Source: Levilactobacillus acidifarinae DSM 19394 = JCM 15949
GTDB taxonomy: Bacteria > Bacillota > Bacilli > Lactobacillales > Lactobacillaceae
NCBI RefSeq assembly: GCF_001434835.1
Contig: NZ_AZDV01000005.1
Span: 265,168 to 329,167 of the forward strand
Direction of reading: 5' to 3'
DNA length: 64,000 bases
Of the stretch, positions 57,165 through 64,000 are shown one piece after another; within the stretch, counting starts at the first letter, position 1; each line of letters starts with the position of its first letter. Made by a program: the position numbers and the translations under genes. The notes under the pieces were generated by a model that was given only the letters and a program-made list of their open reading frames with translations, was not told the origin of the DNA and searched no databases.

Positions 57165-59057
57165 TTGCAAGCAGACTTGAAATGGCTGGACGACCCGCAA
57201 ACGTACCGGGTCAACCAGCTGCCCGCACACAGCGATCATCACTATTACCGTACGGTCGCCGAGATGCAGGCGCAGCAGAGTAGTTTCGTGCAAAGCTTAG
57301 ACGGCACCTGGCAGTTCGCCTTTGCCCCGACACCGCAGGAACGGCCCGTGGGCTTCGAACAACCGGACGCCGACCACCAGAACTTTGGGGATATTCAGGT
57401 GCCCGGCCACATCGAACTCGCCGGTTACGGCCAGCTCCATTACACCAACACCCTTTACCCTTGGGAAGGCAAGCTCTACCGCCGTCCCGCCTACACGTTA
57501 GGCGACACCACCGGAATGCCGGGGATGTTTAGTGCAGGGCCCGACAACACGGTTGGTGCCTACCTGAAGACCTTTACCTTGAGCCCCAAACTGCGGGACC
57601 ACCGCGTCGTGATCCAGTTCGACGGGGTCGAAGAGGCGATGTACCTGTGGCTCAACGGGCACTTTGTGGGGTACGCCGAAGACAGTTTCAGTCAATCGGA
57701 ATTCGACCTGACCCCGTACCTGCAGACCGGCGAAAACCTGTTGGCGGTGGAGGTCTTTAAACGCAGTACTGCGGCCTTCTTGGAGGATCAGGACTTCTTT
57801 CGGTTCTCCGGGATCTTCCGCAGCGTGCGCTTAGTGGCCCAACCGACCGTCCACGTGAACGACCTGACAATCCGGGCCAACGTGCTCGATGATTTGACCA
57901 CCGGGGACTTTAACCTCACGCTAGCTCTAAACGACGACGCTGGTCAATCCGGCGCGCAGATCAAAACGATTCTACACGCCGCCGACCGGGTCCTGTTGAA
58001 CCAGACGGTGCCGGCGCAAGCCGAAGTGACCATCCAACACGTGCCCGTGCCCAACGTGCACCTTTGGGACCACCACGACCCGTACCTCTATCAACTTCAG
58101 GTGGAGGTGCTGGATGCCGAGGGACACTTGTTGGAAGTCGTGCCTTACGACGTCGGGTTCCGGCGGATCGAGCTCAAGGATAAGGTGATGTGTCTCAACG
58201 GCCACCGCTTGATTTTAAACGGGGTCAACCGGCACGAATGGGACGCTAAGCGCGGCCGGAGCGTGACGGTAGCCGACATGCAATACGACCTGCAAGTCTT
58301 TAAGCAACACCACATCAACGCGGTGCGAACCTGCCACTATCCCGACCAGATCGACTGGTACTACCTGTGTGACCGCAACGGCATCTACATGATGGCCGAA
58401 AACAACTTGGAAACCCACGGTACCTGGCAAAAGATGGGCGCCGTGGAACCGTCCGATAACGTGCCCGGGTCACTACCGCAGTGGCGAGGCGCCGTGGTTG
58501 ACCGCGCTCGCAGTAACTACCAGGCCTTTAAGAATCATCCGGCCGTTTTGTTCTGGTCGCTAGGAAACGAATCCTACGCCGGCGACGACATCGCCGCCAT
58601 GGATCGGTACTACCACGAACACGACGAGACGCGCTTGACCCACTACGAAGGCGTTTGTCGCAACCGGGCCTACGAGGACCAGATTTCCGACATGGAAAGT
58701 ATGATGTACGATCCGCCGAAGGTCATTCGCGAGTACCTGGACAACGACCCGCAAAAGCCGTTCGTCAACTGCGAATACATGCACGACATGGGCAATTCGC
58801 TGGGCGGCATGAATAGCTATACGGATCTGATCGACCAGTACCCGATGTATCAAGGCGGGTTCATCTGGGACTACATCGACCAGGCTTTGTTGATCAACGA
58901 CGAGGTCACCGGCCAACCGGTCTTACGCTACGGCGGGGACTTTGACGACCGGCATTCCGACTATGAATTTTCTGGTGACGGCCTGCTGTTTGCGGACCGG
59001 ACACCGAAACCCGCACTACAGGAGGTGAGCTACTACTATGGCAAATACGACCGCTAA
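57165..59057 (+). CDS. lacL: Beta-galactosidase large subunit
   Basis: This 630-aa GH2 subunit hydrolyses lactose together with LacM. Translation starts at TTG 57165 ([20 protein letters not shown]), with AAAGGAGG 8 nt upstream. The sugar-binding jelly roll comes first, then an Ig-like domain and the TIM barrel. The acid/base Glu is in SLGNESYAG and the nucleophile Glu in [11 protein letters not shown]. The C-terminal beta domain of ordinary LacZ is absent and is supplied by lacM. The two genes overlap by 20 bp. No lactose permease is in the window. Confidence 0.95.
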   Translation: MQADLKWLDDPQTYRVNQLPAHSDHHYYRTVAEMQAQQSSFVQSLDGTWQFAFAPTPQERPVGFEQPDADHQNFGDIQVPGHIELAGYGQLHYTNTLYPWEGKLYRRPAYTLGDTTGMPGMFSAGPDNTVGAYLKTFTLSPKLRDHRVVIQFDGVEEAMYLWLNGHFVGYAEDSFSQSEFDLTPYLQTGENLLAVEVFKRSTAAFLEDQDFFRFSGIFRSVRLVAQPTVHVNDLTIRANVLDDLTTGDFNLTLALNDDAGQSGAQIKTILHAADRVLLNQTVPAQAEVTIQHVPVPNVHLWDHHDPYLYQLQVEVLDAEGHLLEVVPYDVGFRRIELKDKVMCLNGHRLILNGVNRHEWDAKRGRSVTVADMQYDLQVFKQHHINAVRTCHYPDQIDWYYLCDRNGIYMMAENNLETHGTWQKMGAVEPSDNVPGSLPQWRGAVVDRARSNYQAFKNHPAVLFWSLGNESYAGDDIAAMDRYYHEHDETRLTHYEGVCRNRAYEDQISDMESMMYDPPKVIREYLDNDPQKPFVNCEYMHDMGNSLGGMNSYTDLIDQYPMYQGGFIWDYIDQALLINDEVTGQPVLRYGGDFDDRHSDYEFSGDGLLFADRTPKPALQEVSYYYGKYDR

Positions 59058-60003
59058 ACTCCACGTCGTTTACGGCGACGGGACTCTGGGCCTACACGGC
59101 GAGGGCTTCCAATACATCTTTAGTTACGAACGGGGCGGCCTGGAGTCGCTCAAACGGGACGGTAAGGAGTGGCTTTACCGCGTGCCGAAGCCGACGTTCT
59201 GGCGCGCCACGACCGACAACGATCGGGGCAATCGTTTTTCCGAAAAGTCGGCGATGTGGCTGGGAGCCGACCTCTTTAGTCCCTGCACCGATATCGAAGT
59301 GGCCGTGAACGGGCAAGTCATTACCCTGCCAATCGCGCCGGAAAACAACCGGTATTCGGACCATGAGACGGCCGATAAGGTAACGATTCGGTTCACCTAC
59401 ACCACGACCACGGTGCCAGCCACGACCATGACGGTGAGCTACACCGTGGACGCAACGGGCGAGATTCGGGTCCAAGCCCACTTCAACGGTCAGGCTGGCT
59501 TGCCGGAACTCCCAGCGCTGGGAATCCGGTTCAGCATGCCGACGGCCGCGCAGGGCTTCACCTACCGAGGCTTGTCCGGCGAAACCTACCCGGATCGCAT
59601 GGCGGGCGGCCAACCGGGCGACTACCAGGTCACCGGACTGCCGGTGACGCCGTACATGGTGCCACAGGAATGCGGGATGCACATGGCGACCGAACGGGCC
59701 ACGGTGACCCGAGCCATCACGCTAAATAACGCGGATCCGGACACCGAGCCGTTCAGCTTGACGTTTAAACAGGCAGGGACGCCGTTTAACTTCAGTTGCC
59801 TGCCGTACACGGCCGAGGAACTGGAAAACGCGACCCACATCGAGGAACTGCCCCTGCTTCGGCGGACGGTCTTCACCGTCTTCGGCGCGGTCCGTGGGGT
59901 CGGGGGTATCGATAGTTGGGGTGCCGACGTGGAAGCCAAGTACCACCTGCCCGCCGACCGGGATTACGACTTCGAGTTTGTGATTGCGGGGACGCAGGAT
60001 TAA
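59038..60003 (+). CDS. lacM: Beta-galactosidase small subunit
   Basis: This 321-aa subunit corresponds to the C-terminal half of LacZ-type GH2 enzymes ([34 protein letters not shown]). It completes the active-site wall and is needed for heterodimer activity. Its AGGAGG and start codon lie within the end of lacL, so translation is coupled. It ends with a strong terminator shared with ribokinase. Confidence 0.95.
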   Translation: MANTTAKLHVVYGDGTLGLHGEGFQYIFSYERGGLESLKRDGKEWLYRVPKPTFWRATTDNDRGNRFSEKSAMWLGADLFSPCTDIEVAVNGQVITLPIAPENNRYSDHETADKVTIRFTYTTTTVPATTMTVSYTVDATGEIRVQAHFNGQAGLPELPALGIRFSMPTAAQGFTYRGLSGETYPDRMAGGQPGDYQVTGLPVTPYMVPQECGMHMATERATVTRAITLNNADPDTEPFSLTFKQAGTPFNFSCLPYTAEELENATHIEELPLLRRTVFTVFGAVRGVGGIDSWGADVEAKYHLPADRDYDFEFVIAGTQD

Positions 60004-60020
60004 CGTAATAAGTGAATAAC

Positions 60021-60058
60021 AAACGCCCCGCACCAGCAATCGCCGGTGCGGGGCGTTT
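60021..60058. terminator. Bidirectional terminator, lacM / rbsK
   Basis: AAACGCCCCGCACC and GGTGCGGGGCGTTT form a 14-bp stem with a 10-nt loop. Confidence 0.9.
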
Positions 60059-60080
60059 CGTGTCCAATTAAGGAAAGTAA

Positions 60081-61004
60081 TTAGCTCGGTTGTTCAGCCC
60101 GTTCAACCTCAGCAGCCGTCGGGTAAGAGGTTTGCGTCCCGCGACGGGTGACCGTCAATGCTGCGTAGGCGTTGGCGTGGTGCAGTGCCCTTGGCACGTC
60201 CTCGCCTTGGGCAAAGTAGTGGGCAAACGCCCCGATAAACGCATCGCCGGCGCCGGTGGTGTCGACGGCTTGAACCTTGATGGCGTCGATCAACTGGCAA
60301 TCGTTGGCGCAGACCCACAACACGCCCTTGGCGCCCAGCGTGACCAATAAGTTCTTAACCCCCAGGTCGATGAGATGGCGGGCGGCGGCCTTGATTTCGG
60401 TTAAATTACCGGTTGGCATCCCGGTCAGCGTCGCCAGTTCCGTTTCGTTAGGCGCGAAAAAGTCAACCCGGCTAACGTGCGTTAAGTTCAGGTCACGGTT
60501 GGCCGGTGCTGGGTTCAAGAGGACCGGCACGTGGGACTTATTGGCTAGGTCGATGGCGTGATAGTTGGTGGCTAACGGAATCTCCTGCTGGAGGACGATG
60601 AGCTTGGTGTGTTGAATCAGGTTGACGTGTTGGTCGAGGACCGCGGGTGTTAGGTCGTTGTTCGCACCCTTGATGATCAGAATGCGGTTATCAGCGGACG
60701 GGTCGACGAAAATCGGCGCGGTCCCACTATTTTTCTGACTCACACCCACGCCGGTCACGTCGAGGTGGTTCGCCTTGAAGTTGGCCAATTGTTGTTCACC
60801 AAAGTTATCCTGGCCGACCATGGAGATAAAACCGACGCGTGAGCCTAACCGGGCCGCCGCGATCGCTTGGTTGGCGCCCTTGCCGCCAAAGCCCATGGTA
60901 AAGTCGGGTGCCTCAAGAGTTTCGCCCGCGACCGGCATCCGGTTCACGTAGGTGGTTAAATCAATCATATTAGAACCTATGACTAGAACATCGCTATCTT
61001 GCAT
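60081..61004 (-). CDS. rbsK: Ribokinase
   Basis: This 307-aa PfkB-family kinase phosphorylates ribose. It has GFGGKGANQAIAAARLG near residue 40, GSNMIDLTTYV at the start, and DTTGAGDAFIGAFAHY with the catalytic Asp near residue 250. The ATG at 61004 has GAGGAG 8 nt upstream; a GTG three codons earlier overlaps that site. No ribose transporter or rbsD is adjacent. A perfect cre lies upstream, and a LacI-family gene (RbsR-like) lies two genes further up. Confidence 0.94.
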   Translation of the reverse strand: MQDSDVLVIGSNMIDLTTYVNRMPVAGETLEAPDFTMGFGGKGANQAIAAARLGSRVGFISMVGQDNFGEQQLANFKANHLDVTGVGVSQKNSGTAPIFVDPSADNRILIIKGANNDLTPAVLDQHVNLIQHTKLIVLQQEIPLATNYHAIDLANKSHVPVLLNPAPANRDLNLTHVSRVDFFAPNETELATLTGMPTGNLTEIKAAARHLIDLGVKNLLVTLGAKGVLWVCANDCQLIDAIKVQAVDTTGAGDAFIGAFAHYFAQGEDVPRALHHANAYAALTVTRRGTQTSYPTAAEVERAEQPS

Positions 61005-61059
61005 ATCTGACACTCCTCGTTTCAGTCTTCATTTTTAACCTAGCACAAAATCAGTTATA

Positions 61060-61073
61060 TGTAAACGCTTACA
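61060..61073 (-). promoter_or_regulatory. Catabolite-responsive element / LacI-type operator before rbsK
   Basis: TGTAAACGCTTACA is a fully consensus cre palindrome except for one central pair. It lies about 56 bp before the rbsK start. It could be bound by CcpA or by the RbsR-like regulator at 61583. Confidence 0.8.
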
Positions 61074-61104
61074 TAAATCAATTATGAAAAAGGTCTATGG
61101 TTTG

Positions 61105-61136
61105 AAAAGTCCACCACGACCTAGGCGTCGTGGTGG
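61105..61136 (-). terminator. Terminator overlapping the HxlR gene end
   Basis: CCACCACGAC and GTCGTGGTGG form a 10-bp stem overlapping the stop codon, followed on the minus strand by ACTTTTC. Confidence 0.65.
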
Positions 61137-61474
61137 GCTGAGGTGACTGGTTGGGTTTCGGCTACATAAGCCCGCCCCCAACGATTGAGCGCCAGAAGTA
61201 ACGGTACCAAGGACCGTCCAGTACGAGACAGTGAGTAGCTGGTTGGGGCCGCGGGGGCGTTGGCGGTGACCACCAATTGATCACGTACTAACTGGGTTAG
61301 CTGATTGGTCAACGTGGCTTGAGGGCAGGCCGTCAAGGTCCGGTGTAATTCGACGAAGCGGTAGTCGTGGTCCGTTAAACGGTAGAGAATCAGTGGTTTC
61401 CAAGGACTATCCAACAGGCTTAACGTAGTGTTTAGCGGGCGAAGTTCCGCGGGTTGGGCGATGGTCGCGGTCAT
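61121..61474 (-). CDS. HxlR family transcriptional regulator
   Basis: This 117-aa winged-helix protein has the HxlR pattern: SPWKPLILYRLTDHDYRFVELHR (HTH), then LTNQLTQLVRDQLVVTANAP with the wing and YSLSRTGRSLVPLLLALNRWG at the end. It has no Cys in the N-terminal part, so thiol sensing is not supported. GAGGAGG is 8 nt before ATG 61474. It lies between rbsK and the LacI-family regulator, with no obvious target gene. Confidence 0.85.
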   Translation of the reverse strand: MTATIAQPAELRPLNTTLSLLDSPWKPLILYRLTDHDYRFVELHRTLTACPQATLTNQLTQLVRDQLVVTANAPAAPTSYSLSRTGRSLVPLLLALNRWGRAYVAETQPVTSAHHDA

Positions 61475-61582
61475 GATCAAGACCTCCTCGTGAGTTTGGG
61501 GTCAGTGTATCATGAACGCTTAGCGAGTCGGTCGCGGCAGCCCTCGAAATGGGTCACTAAGGACGGTTGCTTCTCTTATTAA

Positions 61583-62560
61583 TTAATGGGTAATAATTTT
61601 AGCTGCCAAGCGGAATTCTTCGGCGGGGAGGTCGGGCTGATTGATTCGGGCAATTAGCCGGTCCACCGCCGTTTTGCCGATTTGAGCGATCGGTTGTTTG
61701 GCCGTGACGATGGGCTGGGGGAGAAAGTCGAACCAGTCCTGGTCATCGAAACTTCCCAGCTGAAACGGGGGCAGGTCGAGGTCGGGAAGCTTATGCAACA
61801 CGGCATCCATGATGGTGTTGTCTGCCGCTAGTAAGCCGTCACACCGCTGATTGACCAACAGCTGCCGGGTCATCTGGGCGACGTTGCTGTTATCGGTGCG
61901 GGCGGTCACTTCGATGGCGGGATCGTGGGGCTGGCCCGCGACACTGAGGGCCCGATGGTAGCCTTTGAGGCGCTCGGTGGCGGTCATCGAAACGGCGCTG
62001 TTGATGATACCGACGCGCTGAGCCCCACGGTCGATCAACTGGGTCACTAGGTCTTGCGTGCCCCGCACGTTGTCGACCAAGACCCGGTCGTACTGAGTCG
62101 CGATGCCCGCCGGTGGCATCCGATCCACGAAGACGGCGGGGGTGTTGCCCAGTTGGGCGGCGTAGTTGGTGGGGCCACCGGCGCTGGTGATGATCACCCC
62201 GGCCGCTTGCTTCTCTAACATCAGGTTTAAGGCGCTGACTTCCCGGTCATCTTGTTCGTCGGTGTTGACGATTAAGACGTCGTAACCGGCTTGCGCGGCG
62301 GCGTCTTCGATGGCCCGGATGATGTGGGTAAAGAAATTATTGAGGATGTCGGGAATGATGACACCTAGCGTGTTGGTTTTTTGCACCCGAATGCTGCGGG
62401 CCAGTCCGTTGGGGTGGTACCCGAGATCTTGGGCGATTTTTTGAATGCGTTGACGGGTCGCCTTTTTGACCTGGGGACTATCGTTGAGGGCCCGTGAAAT
62501 CGTGGCTTCCGAGACCCCCGCTTCGGCGGCCACGTCTTTGATGGTGATTTTTCTGGACAA
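61583..62560 (-). CDS. LacI family transcriptional regulator, RbsR-like
   Basis: This 325-aa repressor starts at TTG (protein begins MSRKITIKDVAAEAGVS) with GGAG upstream. The LacI helix-turn-helix (ATISRALNDSPQVKKATRQRI) and hinge (PNGLARSIRVQKTNTLGVIIP) lead to a periplasmic-binding-protein fold. The effector domain begins NNFFTHIIRAIEDAAAQAGYD. Its position near rbsK and the cre-like palindrome there make a ribose repressor plausible, but the effector is not proven. Confidence 0.88.
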   Translation of the reverse strand: MSRKITIKDVAAEAGVSEATISRALNDSPQVKKATRQRIQKIAQDLGYHPNGLARSIRVQKTNTLGVIIPDILNNFFTHIIRAIEDAAAQAGYDVLIVNTDEQDDREVSALNLMLEKQAAGVIITSAGGPTNYAAQLGNTPAVFVDRMPPAGIATQYDRVLVDNVRGTQDLVTQLIDRGAQRVGIINSAVSMTATERLKGYHRALSVAGQPHDPAIEVTARTDNSNVAQMTRQLLVNQRCDGLLAADNTIMDAVLHKLPDLDLPPFQLGSFDDQDWFDFLPQPIVTAKQPIAQIGKTAVDRLIARINQPDLPAEEFRLAAKIITH

Positions 62561-62716
62561 ATTTAGTCACCTACTCCTTATTGATTATAACTAATAATCT
62601 TTGTTTGTAACTTTTCCGGTAAATAACACGGTTCTTCCTCACTCCCTTCCATCCTAGCGTGAAACCGAAGCGTTGGTCAACTAATGAGGTCATGTGGAGA
62701 ATTGACGGCCAACTAG

Positions 62717-62745
62717 TTGACATGTCCATGAAATGGCTTTATAGT
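62717..62745 (+). promoter_or_regulatory. Promoter with operator-like dyads for the MarR-YczE unit
   Basis: TTGACA (62717-62722) and TATAGT (62740-62745) are 17 bp apart. CCAT-GAA-ATGG lies in the spacer and TGGA-TAAG-TCCA just downstream of the -10, consistent with MarR autoregulation. Confidence 0.6.
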
Positions 62746-62781
62746 GGATAAGTCCATTAATTTCGAAGGGAAGCTAAAATC

Positions 62782-63210
62782 GTGCAATACCATCATTTTA
62801 GTCAGTACGTGGCCGGGATTTACCGCCGGTCCAAGAATGATTTTAACCGCCAGATTGAAGGCCTCGACGTGCGCGCCACGCAGAGTGACCTCCTAATGTT
62901 TATCTACGAGCACCCGGGACGACAACAGGTTCAAATTGCTCAGGAGATGAGTGTTGATCCCAGTCTGTTGGCTCGCGACTTGACCGTGTTAACGCAGAAG
63001 GGGTGGATTACCCGCACCCCGTCCAGCACCGATCGGCGGGCCAAGGAAATTACGTTAACCGCGGCCGGTGTGACGTTGGCGCAGCAGCTGACTGCCACCA
63101 TGGCGACTTGGTGGCGGCAACTGTTTGCCGAATCGGGACTGGACGCCGACCAGTTGGATCAGCAATTGGCCGCGGTGTACCAAGTTCTATTGAAGCGTGA
63201 GCGACCATGA
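62782..63210 (+). CDS. MarR family transcriptional regulator
   Basis: This 142-aa winged-helix regulator has QIAQEMSVDPSLLARDLTVL (recognition region, about residues 53-72), the wing TPSSTDRRAKEITLT and flanking dimer helices. It starts at GTG 62782, with AAGGGAAG upstream. Its stop overlaps the start of the next gene by 4 nt (ATGA), so regulator and membrane protein are translated together. Dyads in its promoter suggest autoregulation. Confidence 0.88.
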   Translation: MQYHHFSQYVAGIYRRSKNDFNRQIEGLDVRATQSDLLMFIYEHPGRQQVQIAQEMSVDPSLLARDLTVLTQKGWITRTPSSTDRRAKEITLTAAGVTLAQQLTATMATWWRQLFAESGLDADQLDQQLAAVYQVLLKRERP

Positions 63211-63851
63211 CGGCGCGCTGGGCGGTTAAACACTTTGCATTGTTAGCGGCCGGGCTAGTCATGATGGCGGCCAGCGTGGCGTTGGCCAAAATCGCCACGT
63301 TAGGTACCTCGCCGATTTCGAGTATTCCCAACGTGGGCAGCCTGCTAACGCCGCTGACGATCGGTCAGGTGACCATCATTTTTATGGTGGTGATTATCGG
63401 GCTCGAGTGGGTCGTTTTGCGGCGGGACTTCGGCTGGACCAATCTGGTGCAACTAATTCCGTCGGTGTTCTTCGGGACCCTGATTGACCTATTCGTCACG
63501 GCCTTTCACGCCATTCAGCCGACCGCTTATTGGCAACAACTGGGGTTAACCGTGATCAGCATTGGGCTGCTCGCCTTCGGGGTCCTCTTAGAGGTTAATT
63601 CACGAACGTTAGTCATGGCGGGCGAGGGCATCGCCGCGGCGTTAGCCTTTCGCTACCACCGGCCCTTTGGTGCGATGAAGGTGCGCTGTGACCTTACCAT
63701 GGTCATCGGGGCCGTTCTGTTAGCGCTGGTCTTTGCCCACGGATTAATTGGCGTCCGGGAGGGAACCGTGATTTCGGCCTTATTGACGGGACGGGTGGTG
63801 AGTTGGCTGGAGACTCATTTGCCACGGTTTACGGCCTGGGTTCAGGATTAA
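63207..63851 (+). CDS. YczE/YitT-like integral membrane protein
   Basis: This 214-aa protein has five or six hydrophobic segments and the pattern of the YczE/DUF6198-type family: an LGTSPISSIPNV loop near residue 33, then QVTIIFMVVIIGLEWVVLRRDF, IPSVFFGTLIDLF, and GEGIAAALAFRY. The members are poorly characterised transporters or enzymes. Coupled to the marR gene, it is probably induced by whatever that regulator senses. Confidence 0.78.
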   Translation: MTARWAVKHFALLAAGLVMMAASVALAKIATLGTSPISSIPNVGSLLTPLTIGQVTIIFMVVIIGLEWVVLRRDFGWTNLVQLIPSVFFGTLIDLFVTAFHAIQPTAYWQQLGLTVISIGLLAFGVLLEVNSRTLVMAGEGIAAALAFRYHRPFGAMKVRCDLTMVIGAVLLALVFAHGLIGVREGTVISALLTGRVVSWLETHLPRFTAWVQD

Positions 63852-63885
63852 CGCCGGTTGATCAGAAAAAAATCGTAAAAAAGGG

Positions 63886-63915
63886 TTGCGTCCGTTGGGG
63901 GTTAAATGCTAAAAT
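63886..63915 (+). promoter_or_regulatory. Promoter of the tRNA-Gln gene
   Basis: TTGCGT (63886-63891) and TAAAAT (63910-63915), 18 bp apart, with TGC before the -10 giving an extended -10. Confidence 0.65.
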
Positions 63916-63948
63916 TATTACCTGTTGGGTCATTCATGACGCAATTAT

Positions 63949-64000
63949 TGGGCTATAGCCAAGTGGTAAGGCAACGGGTTTTGATCCCGTGATGCGCTGG
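63949..64000 (+). tRNA. tRNA-Gln (anticodon TTG), truncated at the window edge
   Basis: The sequence starts TGGGCTATAGCCAAGTGG, the typical acceptor and D-arm of Gln tRNA. The anticodon stem is ACGGG/CCCGT (63974-63978, 63986-63990), with loop TTTTGAT and anticodon TTG. The T arm and acceptor 3' half lie beyond the window. A second tRNA may follow. Confidence 0.93.

Noticed and set aside
1..64000. Prophage, insertion sequence, CRISPR or defence system
   Set aside because: I looked for integrases, transposases, repeat-spacer arrays, restriction genes and toxin-antitoxin pairs and found none; every sizeable gene belongs to ordinary metabolic, transport, surface or regulatory families.

Overview
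The window is a chromosomal segment of a lactic acid bacterium of the family Lactobacillaceae. Several things point there: a split beta-galactosidase (lacL/lacM), an LPxTG adhesin with MucBP repeats, a secreted phosphatase with a basic repeat-like tail, T-box and PyrR leaders, and AGGAGG ribosome binding sites with many TTG/GTG starts. The high GC content suggests a Levilactobacillus-type species rather than L. plantarum, but the species is inference. No insertion sequence, prophage, CRISPR array or rRNA was found. Genes are intact, and the only partial features are the adhesin at the left edge and a tRNA-Gln at the right edge.

Layout. 1-6 kb: LRR-MucBP surface protein, a choloylglycine/penicillin-acylase type hydrolase, a secreted GH20 protein and an extended SDR reductase. 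6-12 kb: TetR regulator with an ABC exporter behind a palindromic operator, an aldo/keto reductase behind a MerR-type promoter, and methionine aminopeptidase. 12.8-16.4 kb: FMN riboswitch and the complete ribD-ribE-ribBA-ribH operon, followed by a perfect parS centromere site. 16.6-25.8 kb: SDR, glutamate racemase, membrane proteins, T-box controlled brnQ, D-serine dehydratase, hydroxyacyl-CoA dehydrogenase, a secreted orphan protein and a second parS-like site. 25.9-30.2 kb: two tandem MFS paralogues, then PyrR-attenuated pyrF-pyrE. 30-39 kb: MarR-azoreductase pair, a run of secreted and membrane proteins, a T-box controlled peptide-binding protein, a zinc-ribbon PrsW protease and a cell-wall amidase.

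39-47.5 kb: a translationally coupled phnD-phnC-phnE-phnE-nucleotidase operon, a degenerate SDR, and divergent deoR/deoC. 47.6-53.7 kb: autoregulated MerR gene, MFS-HIT-SDR operon divergent from an AraC gene plus an ASCH-domain gene, and NADH oxidase. 54-63.9 kb: secreted 5'-nucleotidase, aquaglyceroporin, lacLM, ribokinase, HxlR and LacI regulators, MarR plus YczE-like membrane protein, and tRNA-Gln.

How it fits together. Two parS sites about 9.4 kb apart suggest that this part of the chromosome lies in the origin-proximal region. Much of the content is nutrient scavenging at the cell surface: two nucleotidases, the phosphate-ester/phosphonate-type ABC transporter, deoC and rbsK together could turn extracellular nucleotides into phosphate and pentose. 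Several small redox enzymes (AKR, SDRs, azoreductase, NADH oxidase) sit behind promoters that look regulated: MerR-type 19-bp spacers or paired MarR operators. Catabolite-responsive (cre-like) sequences precede lacL, rbsK and the secreted nucleotidase.
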